NCBI GenBank assembly: GCA_048594885.1
Contig: JBMDXB010000162.1
Span: 1 to 64,000 of the forward strand
Origin: JBMDXB01 sp048594885
Lineage (GTDB): Bacteria > Acidobacteriota > Vicinamibacteria > Vicinamibacterales > 2-12-FULL-66-21
Direction: 5' to 3'
DNA length: 64,000 bases
The position numbers were made by a program, and so were the translations under genes. Under the pieces are notes generated by a model, which saw only the letters and a list, made by a program, of their open reading frames with translations, searched no databases and was not told the origin of the DNA. Below are positions 1-6,338 of the stretch, in pieces (within the stretch, counting starts at the first letter, position 1; the number at the start of each line of letters is the position of its first letter).

Positions 1-1036
1 TGGCGTTGCTCTTCGCCACTTCTCGATGTACGTCCACTGCCTTCTTGTCATCGCGCATGCCGAGATACACCGGGTGACGCAGCTTGCCATCGGCGGTCCA
101 CTCGGTGAACCGCACCTCGGCGACGAGCTCGGGACGGATCCAGCGCGCGGGTTCGTTGGTCTTGATGCGCTCGGAGAAGGGCGACCGCGAGATCTCGCGC
201 GGCTTCAGCAGCATCGATACACGTTCGAGCTCGGCGCCGTCGAATCCAGTGCCCGTGTGGCCGACGTACGTGAGCGATCCATCCTTCTCGCGCACGCCGA
301 GCAGCAGCGCGCCGAAGTACTGCCGCGTCTGCCGCGGCTGGGTCCAGCCACCGACGATGAACTCCTGGCGGCGGACGAGTTTGAGCTTGCGCCACGTGGG
401 GCTGCGGCGGCCGGACTGATACGGCGCGCGCGCCTCCTTGGCGATCAGCCCTTCCCATCCTTCTTTGAGCGCCCGCTCGTGCAGCGCGCGTCCGTCCGCC
501 GCGGCCTGCTCGCTGAGGCGCAAGAAGGGTTCCAGGGGTTCTGCGGGTTCTCTGGGTTCCCAAAAGCTCTCCAGCCGACGGCGGCGCTCGGTCAGCGGCA
601 GGCCGCGCACGTCCTCGTCGCCGTCGCGCAGCAGATCGAACGCAATGAAGGCGACGGGCTGCTGACGTTCGATCCGCTCGACCTCGCGCGCGCCGGTGAG
701 ATGGATGCGGCCCTGCAGCCGCTGGAAGCCAGCGGGGTGACCCTGTTCGTCGAGCGCGACCAGCTCGCCATCGACGAGCAGCGGCCGGCCGATGCGCGCC
801 GCCGCGCGGTCGAGGGCGTGGACGATCGACGGGAATTGCGAGGTCTTCTCGTTGCCCAGCCGCGACCAGATGCGGACCCTCTGCCCCGGCGGGCTCGCCG
901 GATCGACGTGGATCAGCGCGCGGATACCGTCGTACTTCGGCTCATAGACGAGCCCCGCGCCCGTGAGCGGCGGCTCGGCGAGCGTCGCCAGCATCGGCCG
1001 GACTGCGGCGGGATCATCACGCCAGCGCATGACCAT
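1..1036 (-). CDS. ligD: ATP-dependent DNA ligase, LigD ligase-domain type (3' end cut by window edge)
   Basis: Seals nicks and double-strand ends with ATP, presumably in Ku-dependent non-homologous end joining. Read from the ATG at 1036 (a second ATG is at 1030), the frame stays open to base 1. The nucleotidyltransferase motifs appear in order: motif I EPKYDGIR with the AMP-accepting Lys at residue 34, motif III LLVDGELVALD, IIIa FIAFDLLRDG, motif IV EGLIAKE and motif V WRKLK, followed by the OB-fold region. No polymerase or phosphoesterase domain precedes it, so this is a stand-alone ligase rather than the three-domain mycobacterial LigD. Ku lies about 2.5 kb away. Only the extreme C-terminus is missing. 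Confidence 0.92.
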   Translation of the reverse strand, partial: MVMRWRDDPAAVRPMLATLAEPPLTGAGLVYEPKYDGIRALIHVDPASPPGQRVRIWSRLGNEKTSQFPSIVHALDRAAARIGRPLLVDGELVALDEQGHPAGFQRLQGRIHLTGAREVERIERQQPVAFIAFDLLRDGDEDVRGLPLTERRRRLESFWEPREPAEPLEPFLRLSEQAAADGRALHERALKEGWEGLIAKEARAPYQSGRRSPTWRKLKLVRRQEFIVGGWTQPRQTRQYFGALLLGVREKDGSLTYVGHTGTGFDGAELERVSMLLKPREISRSPFSERIKTNEPARWIRPELVAEVRFTEWTADGKLRHPVYLGMRDDKKAVDVHREVAKSNA

Positions 1037-1044
1037 TCACAGAT

Positions 1045-1155
1045 GGTACACAGCGTCTGAACACGGAGGGCACGGAGGGCACGGAGCAGGTCTTTCTCAA
1101 GAAAGAAGACAAAGATGCTCCGTGTCCTCCGTGTTCTCCGTGTTGAAACGCTGCG
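1045..1155. repeat. Iteron-hairpin repeat, ACACGGAG family, copy A
   Basis: Imperfect long inverted repeat. The left arm begins GGTACACAGCGT and continues with 9-bp steps of the type AACACGGAG. The right arm is the complement, CTCCGTGTC-type steps ending in GAAACGCTG. Three further copies lie at 30935-31017, 40195-40311 and 45436-45566. This copy fills the gap between the TonB receptor stop and the ligase start, ending about 9 bases before the ligase ATG, so it would be in the ligase mRNA leader if the two genes are cotranscribed. Confidence 0.85.
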
Positions 1156-1166
1156 GCCTTGGTGAA

Positions 1167-3374
1167 TCAGAATCTCGCACTGACGGTGGCCAGTATCGAC
1201 GCGCCGGGCGCGAGGACGGTGCGGGTGTCGGCGCTGGCGAGGTACGGCTGATCGAGGACGTTGCGCCCGAGCAGGCGCAGCTCGAGTCCGTCGCGGATCG
1301 TCCAGCCGCCCGCGAGATCGACGAGCGCGTAGCCCGGCGTGATGCGCTCGGTCGGCCCGGGGCGCTCGTCGCGCGCGTGCAGCGCGGTGCGCGCCTGCAC
1401 GAAGCCGCGCGTGCCGAGCTGCTTGCGCACCTGCAGCGACAACGACTCGGGCGGCACCGCGTCGAGCGGCGCGCCATCGTCCAGCGCCTCGCCGCGCGTG
1501 AGCTGCGACGCGATCTCGAGCGACACGCCGCCGCCGAGATCGATCTGGCTCTCCAGCTCGACGCCGCTCATCTCCGCGCGGCCGCGATTGCGGAAGAAGA
1601 AGAAGTCGCGGGTCGTCTCGAACCGCTCGACCAGATCGTGGATGCGATAGTGGAAGACATAGACGGCCGCGCGGTACCGGCCGGCGGTGAAACGCACCGC
1701 GCCGTCGAACTGCGTGCTGGTCTCCGGATCGAGATCCGGATTGCCGGTGATGAAGCCGCGTCCCGACGGCCCGCGGAAGTAGCGGTCGGACAGCGTTGGA
1801 TCGCGGAAGCCGCGCGCGGCCTGTGCGGTGAAGCTGAAACCGCCGAACGACCCGAGCGTCGCCGACAGGTATCCGGAACCGGCGGCCTGCGCCGTCGACC
1901 GATCCCCGAAGTAGCCGCCGCGATTCTCCGCGGCGACGCGATCGCCGCGCACGCCGGCGGCGATCAGCACGCGCGTCGTGACGGGCACCTGCACGCTGGC
2001 GAACACGCCCGTATCGGTGCGATGGGCATCGTCGACCGACACGGTGCTGTCCACGCCCAGCTCGGTGCCGGACGCCGCGAACGTCACGCGGTCCTCGAGC
2101 GCGTGCAGATCGAACCGGCCGTTGATGTCCGTTCCGAACTCCACGTGCGCGGTGGCGACGGTCTTTTCGGCGAGCACGCGGACGTGAAAGTCCTTCGCGC
2201 GGATGTCCGAGCGCTCGATGCTGCGCGGTGCCGTCGCCGTGGCGAACCGATCCTGATCCGTGACGACCGTGCTCGTGCCGAAGAAGCCCGTCATCACGAC
2301 GCGCTCGAAGCCACTGAACTTGCGCAGCTCGTAGCCGGTCGTCAGTCGGTGCGAGTCCTCTTCGGGATAGTAGAAGCGCACCGTGCGCGAGTTGTTGCGC
2401 GGGCGCTCGACGTCGCGGCCGAAGTCGCTCTGCAGGCCGATGGAGAACGTCCCCGGCCCGAGCGCGTGTTCGACGCGCGCGAGGAACCCCTGGTCGCGCG
2501 AGCCGGAGTTGAAAACCTCGCCGTCGGGACTGCGGTAGTCCTCGAAGCGGCGTGCGTGCACCTGAAACAGGATGCCGCCGCGCTCGACGCCCTTGGACAT
2601 CTCGAACGCGCCGCGCAGTTCAGGCGTGCCGGCACCGAGCGTCGCCAGCGCGCGGAACTGCAGCGGCGATCTTGGCGCCACCCGGCGCGTGCGCGCGGAG
2701 ATGACACCGCCGAACGCGTCGGATCCATACGCCACCGATCCCGGACCGCGCGAGACTTCGACCGAGTCGAGCGAAAACGGATCGAGGAAGGTGGCGCTCG
2801 GCCCGACACGCCGCTCGGACGTGACGCGCGCGCCGTCGATCAGAATCAGCGTGCGGCCTCCGGCAAAACCGCGAATGACGGGCACGGCGGCCTTGCCCTC
2901 GGAGACCGTGGACACGCCCGGCACGTTCTCGAGCGCCTGCGCCACGTTGGCCGGCGCCCGCGCCGCGATCTCACCGCCCGTCAGCAGCGTCGTCCCCGCG
3001 CCCGGCGTGACCTCGATGTTCGGCGCGACGGTTGCGGCGACGGTAATCGATTCGTTGAGGAGCCCCTCGACCGCGATCTCCAGCGGACCGTTCGCCGGAA
3101 GCCTCTCGACGAGCACCGGCTTCATGAACTGACCGCCCGGCAGGATGACGAGCACCTCGAACGGCGGCGGCGGCGCCGGCTGCCAGGTGAACCGCCCCTC
3201 CGCGTTCGTGAAACGTTCTCCTGGGTAGCCGAGGATCGTGACCTCGGCGCCGGCGATGGGCTGTCCCGTCGCTTTGTCGATGACCCGCGCCTCGAGCTGC
3301 GGAGGCGCGGCGGCTGCGGGGAGCGTGGCGAGAACGAGGATGGCTGTCAGCAAACCTTTTGCGATCAACGACAT
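1167..3374 (-). CDS. TonB-dependent outer-membrane receptor with N-terminal carboxypeptidase-regulatory-like domain
   Basis: Outer-membrane active transporter of 735 residues. A signal peptide (residues 1-22, ending AAAA) is followed by a CarboxypepD_reg-like beta-sandwich (about 25-105). The plug domain comes next, with the segments VPVIRGFAGGRTLILIDGAR and VEVSRGPGSVAYGSDAFGGV. The remaining residues form a 22-strand barrel that ends in the aromatic VSARF typical of barrel insertion. The regulatory-domain/receptor combination is common in Acidobacteriota and Bacteroidota. The substrate cannot be told from sequence; siderophore, vitamin B12 or glycan are all possible. It lies between the ligase and Ku genes, with no obvious functional link to either. 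Confidence 0.92.
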   Translation of the reverse strand: MSLIAKGLLTAILVLATLPAAAAPPQLEARVIDKATGQPIAGAEVTILGYPGERFTNAEGRFTWQPAPPPPFEVLVILPGGQFMKPVLVERLPANGPLEIAVEGLLNESITVAATVAPNIEVTPGAGTTLLTGGEIAARAPANVAQALENVPGVSTVSEGKAAVPVIRGFAGGRTLILIDGARVTSERRVGPSATFLDPFSLDSVEVSRGPGSVAYGSDAFGGVISARTRRVAPRSPLQFRALATLGAGTPELRGAFEMSKGVERGGILFQVHARRFEDYRSPDGEVFNSGSRDQGFLARVEHALGPGTFSIGLQSDFGRDVERPRNNSRTVRFYYPEEDSHRLTTGYELRKFSGFERVVMTGFFGTSTVVTDQDRFATATAPRSIERSDIRAKDFHVRVLAEKTVATAHVEFGTDINGRFDLHALEDRVTFAASGTELGVDSTVSVDDAHRTDTGVFASVQVPVTTRVLIAAGVRGDRVAAENRGGYFGDRSTAQAAGSGYLSATLGSFGGFSFTAQAARGFRDPTLSDRYFRGPSGRGFITGNPDLDPETSTQFDGAVRFTAGRYRAAVYVFHYRIHDLVERFETTRDFFFFRNRGRAEMSGVELESQIDLGGGVSLEIASQLTRGEALDDGAPLDAVPPESLSLQVRKQLGTRGFVQARTALHARDERPGPTERITPGYALVDLAGGWTIRDGLELRLLGRNVLDQPYLASADTRTVLAPGASILATVSARF

Positions 3375-3509
3375 GGACCTTCCGGGCGCCGGCAGGCGTC
3401 CAGTGTACTACGCCGTCTGCCGGCACCCGCTTACCTGTGCAATCGTGTGCACAGTGCGACTGAGCGGCGTCCCGACCGATAATGGAACAGGCGAACGGTC
3501 AGGTGTAGT

Positions 3510-3527
3510 GCAGCCCTTCAGGGCTGC
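3510..3527. repeat. Short palindrome GCAGCCCTTCAGGGCTGC
   Basis: An 8-bp perfect stem with a 2-base loop, 15 bases upstream of the Ku start. The same 18-mer occurs at 30381-30398, where it is translated inside a membrane protein gene. It looks like a REP-type dispersed palindrome. Confidence 0.75.
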
Positions 3528-3542
3528 CGTGGGAGTTTCAAA

Positions 3543-4415
3543 ATGGCAGCGCGTCCGACGTGGAAGGGCTTTCTCAAGATCAGCCTCGTCAACATCCCGG
3601 TGCGGGTGTTCCCCGCGACCGACTCCGCCGCAACGATCAGCTTCAATCAGCTGCATGGCGAATGTCAGACGCGCATCCAGCAGAAGCGCTGGTGCCCGTC
3701 CTGCGAGCGCGAGGTGCCGCACTCCGAGATCGTCAAAGGCTACGAGTTCGAGAAGGGCCGCTACGTGGTCGTCGAAGAGGACGACATCGCCAAAGTGCGA
3801 CCGGAATCGACGCGCGTGATCGACCTCGTGCAGTTCACCGAGGCCGCGGCGATCGATCCGATCTACGTCGAGCGCCCGTACTACCTTGCGCCCGACGGTG
3901 GGATGGCGACGGAAGCGTTCGCCGTCATGCGCGAAGGGATGAAAGGGAAGGCGGGCATCGGCAAGCTCGCGCTCTACGGCCGCGAATACCTCGTCGCCGT
4001 GCAGCCGAAGGACAAGGGGCTCGTGATGTACACCATGCGGCACTCGAAAGAGGTTCGCAGCATGGAGAACATCGAGGAACTCGATAGCGTACCGTCGAAG
4101 GTGAAGCCGGAAGAGATCAAGCTGGCCAAGCAGGTGATCGAGAACTTCGAGAGCGAGCTGGATCTCACGGAATATCGCGACGAATATCAGGAAGAACTCC
4201 AGCGCATCATCGACGCGAAGATCGCCGGCGAGGAAGTCGTGGCGCCGGCCGAGGAGACGCCGCCGAAGGTCGTGAACCTGATGGACGCACTGCGCCAGAG
4301 CCTCGACCGCGTCAGCACGGGCAAGAAAAAGACGGCAAAGGTGGAGGCGGCCAAGGCGCCGCGCGCCGTGGCCGCCAAACCGGCCAGCAAGGAGAAGAAG
4401 CGCGCGGCGCGTTAG
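3543..4415 (+). CDS. ku: Non-homologous end joining protein Ku
   Basis: Bacterial Ku of 290 residues. It forms a homodimeric ring that threads onto DNA ends and recruits the LigD-type ligase. The N-terminus AARPTWKGFLKISLVNIPVRV and the central LHGECQTRIQQKRWCPSC-like and SKVKPEEIKLAKQVIENFES blocks are characteristic of the family core. The C-terminal 40 residues are rich in Lys and Ala (KKKTAKVEAAKAPRA...), like the basic tails of other bacterial Ku proteins that bind DNA and load ligase. The gene is transcribed opposite to the ligase and receptor. The start is the ATG at 3543; the translated region upstream of it is not Ku-like. Confidence 0.96.
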   Translation: MAARPTWKGFLKISLVNIPVRVFPATDSAATISFNQLHGECQTRIQQKRWCPSCEREVPHSEIVKGYEFEKGRYVVVEEDDIAKVRPESTRVIDLVQFTEAAAIDPIYVERPYYLAPDGGMATEAFAVMREGMKGKAGIGKLALYGREYLVAVQPKDKGLVMYTMRHSKEVRSMENIEELDSVPSKVKPEEIKLAKQVIENFESELDLTEYRDEYQEELQRIIDAKIAGEEVVAPAEETPPKVVNLMDALRQSLDRVSTGKKKTAKVEAAKAPRAVAAKPASKEKKRAAR

Positions 4416-4432
4416 TGCCGCGCTCCGCACGC

Positions 4433-4897
4433 TCAGTCAGCGATTTGCCCGACCGTCGGGTGGACGACGCGATCGAAGTCGTCGTACTTCAGCTTGATCG
4501 CGTCGGTGTGCGATCCCGCATGAAAGACGATCTCCTGGTCTGACGCGATCTGCCGATCGACGAACACCCGCTGGCCGTACAGCGGTCCGAGCGGCGGCAT
4601 CGCGCCCGGCTCGCAGTCGGGGAACAGCGACTCGAACTCACGCTCCGTCAGCACGCGCACGCCGCGCGCGTGCATCAGCGACCGCAGCTCGGCGACGTCC
4701 ACGTAGCGATCCGCGGGAACGACCGCGAGGACCGGATCGCCGTCGGCCATGCAGACGACCGTTTTCGCCCACATGTAACCGGGTGTGTGCGTCACTGCCG
4801 CTTCGTGCTGCGCGGTGAACGCCGGCGCGTGGTGCAGCACGGAATAATGGATGTGCCGTTCGTCGAGGAAGCGCTGGATCGATTGTGGAATGGCCAT
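4433..4897 (-). CDS. YbaK/EbsC-type aminoacyl-tRNA deacylase
   Basis: A 154-residue single-domain protein of the YbaK/ProX/EbsC superfamily, which hydrolyses mischarged tRNAs such as Cys-tRNA(Pro) or Ala-tRNA(Pro). Family features seen are the opening IQRFLDERHIHYSVLHHAPAFT, the conserved Lys in WAKTVV (about residue 45), the ADRYVDVAELR segment and the GAMPPLGPLYG loop. Length fits the family. The exact tRNA substrate cannot be assigned. It ends 17 bp from the end of ku, with the two genes converging. Confidence 0.88.
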   Translation of the reverse strand: MAIPQSIQRFLDERHIHYSVLHHAPAFTAQHEAAVTHTPGYMWAKTVVCMADGDPVLAVVPADRYVDVAELRSLMHARGVRVLTEREFESLFPDCEPGAMPPLGPLYGQRVFVDRQIASDQEIVFHAGSHTDAIKLKYDDFDRVVHPTVGQIAD

Positions 4898-4968
4898 GGC
4901 CGACGTCCTTTCTTCGGTGACAGGGCCTCAGGCCGATTCTCCCGCCATCCGCGGCGCGAATCAACGGG

Positions 4969-5694
4969 CTAAACGCCGCCGGCCCGCGCCAGCGGCCACC
5001 ACCGGTATTCCACCCTCCCGACGATGTAGTTCTTCGGCACGAAGCCCCAGTGACGGCTGTCCGAGCTGTTGTTCCGCCAGTCGCCCATCACGAAGTAGTA
5101 ACCGTCGGGCACGACGCGGGGACCCCACGTCTCGTGGCTGTGGTTCTGCGCCGGTATGAACGAATCGTCCGTTGCGGAGCCGTTCACCTGGACCGTGCCG
5201 TCCACGATGTGCACGTGGTCGCCCGGCTCGGCGACGATGCGCTTGACGAAACTCCGCCGCGGGTCGAGCGGGTAGAGGAGCATCACGATCTCCCCCTTTC
5301 GCGGGTCGCGCGTCCGGTAGGCGGACTTGCGGACGAGCACGCGGTCCTGATCCGCGAGCGTCGGCTCCATCGCGTGGCCTTGAATGCGCGCGTTGGTGAA
5401 CAACACCGGCACGAACAGTCCCGCGGCGACGACGATGGTGAGCGCGACGTGTGTCGCCGCGAGCGGGAGGCCGAGAACGCGCAGTCCCCACCGGCGCGAC
5501 GGTTCGAGCCGATCGACGACCACCGGTGCGCGACGGCGAACGACCAGCCAGGGGATGACGCCGAGAAATCCGACGAAGGTGAGCAGCGCGGCCCACGCCG
5601 TCGAGTTGCGTCCGCGGCGTGCCGCGTCGGTGGCCACCCAGCCGATGGCCATCGCGAGCAGCACGGTCGCCACTGCGAGAAGCGCTCCTTCCAT
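4969..5694 (-). CDS. lepB: Signal peptidase I-like protein (S26) with Ala in place of the nucleophile Ser
   Basis: S26-family protein of 241 residues when started at the ATG at 5694; the frame is open further upstream but that part is not conserved. Three hydrophobic segments (about 3-22, 33-52 and 75-98) precede the catalytic domain. The usual box with Ser-Met-x-Pro-Thr reads GHAMEPTLADQDRVLV, so residue 108 is Ala where the Ser nucleophile is expected. The general-base Lys151 is present in FVKRIVAEPGD, and the C-terminal box MGDWRNNSSDSRHWGFVP is intact. It may therefore be inactive as a classical Ser/Lys peptidase, or use another residue. It starts 7 bp after the 5702-5923 gene and is probably cotranscribed with it. 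Confidence 0.85.
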   Translation of the reverse strand: MEGALLAVATVLLAMAIGWVATDAARRGRNSTAWAALLTFVGFLGVIPWLVVRRRAPVVVDRLEPSRRWGLRVLGLPLAATHVALTIVVAAGLFVPVLFTNARIQGHAMEPTLADQDRVLVRKSAYRTRDPRKGEIVMLLYPLDPRRSFVKRIVAEPGDHVHIVDGTVQVNGSATDDSFIPAQNHSHETWGPRVVPDGYYFVMGDWRNNSSDSRHWGFVPKNYIVGRVEYRWWPLARAGGV

Positions 5695-5701
5695 CGTCCG
5701 G

Positions 5702-5923
5702 CTAGTTCTGGGCGAGGTACTGCTGGAAGATCTGCTCGCGCACCCACTGCGCGGTGGTGCCTGGGCCGCACTTGATGCGCATCCGGCCGGGGCCGGCTGC
5801 GCCTTCGTAGTCGATGCGCCACTCGGACGCGGCGTCCTGCGCCACGCTGATGCGATCGGGCGCGGTGACGCCGAGCTCCTTGAGCGCGGTCCGCGCGATG
5901 CGTTCGACGTCCTGCTGATCCAC
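5702..5923 (-). CDS. Small protein of unknown function (73 residues)
   Basis: A short acidic/basic mixed protein without signal or membrane segment. It contains a helical N-terminus (QQDVERIARTALKELG) and a segment MRIKCGPGTTAQWVREQIFQQYL. The single Cys is in IKCGPG. No family is recognised. It lies 7 bp upstream of the signal-peptidase-like gene on the same strand, which suggests an operon, and is divergent from padR at 6012. Confidence 0.6.
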   Translation of the reverse strand: MDQQDVERIARTALKELGVTAPDRISVAQDAASEWRIDYEGAAGPGRMRIKCGPGTTAQWVREQIFQQYLAQN

Positions 5924-5967
5924 GATGGCCGCATGTTACCGCAATCGCCCACGCGGCGCGAATGCGC

Positions 5968-5996
5968 TTGACAGCGCGATGTGGCCGGGCTATGTA
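5968..5996 (+). promoter_or_regulatory. Predicted promoter of the first padR-ADOP operon
   Basis: A consensus -35 TTGACA (5968-5973) is followed by a 17-base spacer and TATGTA (5991-5996) as -10. The ATG at 6012 is only 15 bases past the -10, so the mRNA would have almost no leader. The second padR gene at 51391 shows the same layout. Confidence 0.55.
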
Positions 5997-6011
5997 GATA
6001 CGCTCCTAGCG

Positions 6012-6338
6012 ATGCCTCCCGACGGCGCACCCGCTTTGTCGTACACCAGTCTGTTCGTGCTGCAGGCGCTCGCGCGCGGACATCGTTTCGGCTTCGACAT
6101 CATGGAGGTCACCGGGTTGCCGAGCGGCACGATCTATCCGGCGCTGCGCCGCCTCGAGGCGCTCGAACTCGTCCGGTCCGACTGGGAGTCCGACCGCCGC
6201 GCCCGCGAGCTTGGGCGACCGCGCCGCCGCTATTACGAGCTCACCGCGGCCGGAAGACGCCGCCTGGCCGAAGCGGACGCTCGCTACCGCGCGCTCGGCC
6301 GGCTGTTCCCCGCAAGCGAGCGCAATAGCGGAGGGTAA
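6012..6338 (+). CDS. PadR-family transcriptional regulator
   Basis: Winged-helix PadR-type repressor of 108 residues from the ATG at 6012. Upstream in-frame codons overlap the predicted promoter and are not PadR-like. The diagnostic core is SLFVLQALARGHRFGFDIM, then GTIYPALRRLEALELV and the wing RPRRRYYELTAAGRRRL. The stop codon is directly followed by the ATG of the large permease, so the two are translationally coupled. In Acidobacteriota such PadR genes regularly precede ADOP permeases and presumably repress their own operon in response to a small molecule; the effector is unknown. Confidence 0.9.
   Translation: MPPDGAPALSYTSLFVLQALARGHRFGFDIMEVTGLPSGTIYPALRRLEALELVRSDWESDRRARELGRPRRRYYELTAAGRRRLAEADARYRALGRLFPASERNSGG

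Noticed and set aside
26..1060. Long + strand open frame at the left end (344 codons)
   Set aside because: It is the antisense shadow of the ATP-dependent ligase, whose minus-strand product has all ligase motifs in order; the + product has none.
963..3482. 839-codon + strand frame opposite the TonB receptor
   Set aside because: It is a GC-driven shadow without domains; it begins in the ligase, runs through repeat copy A and covers the receptor in antisense.
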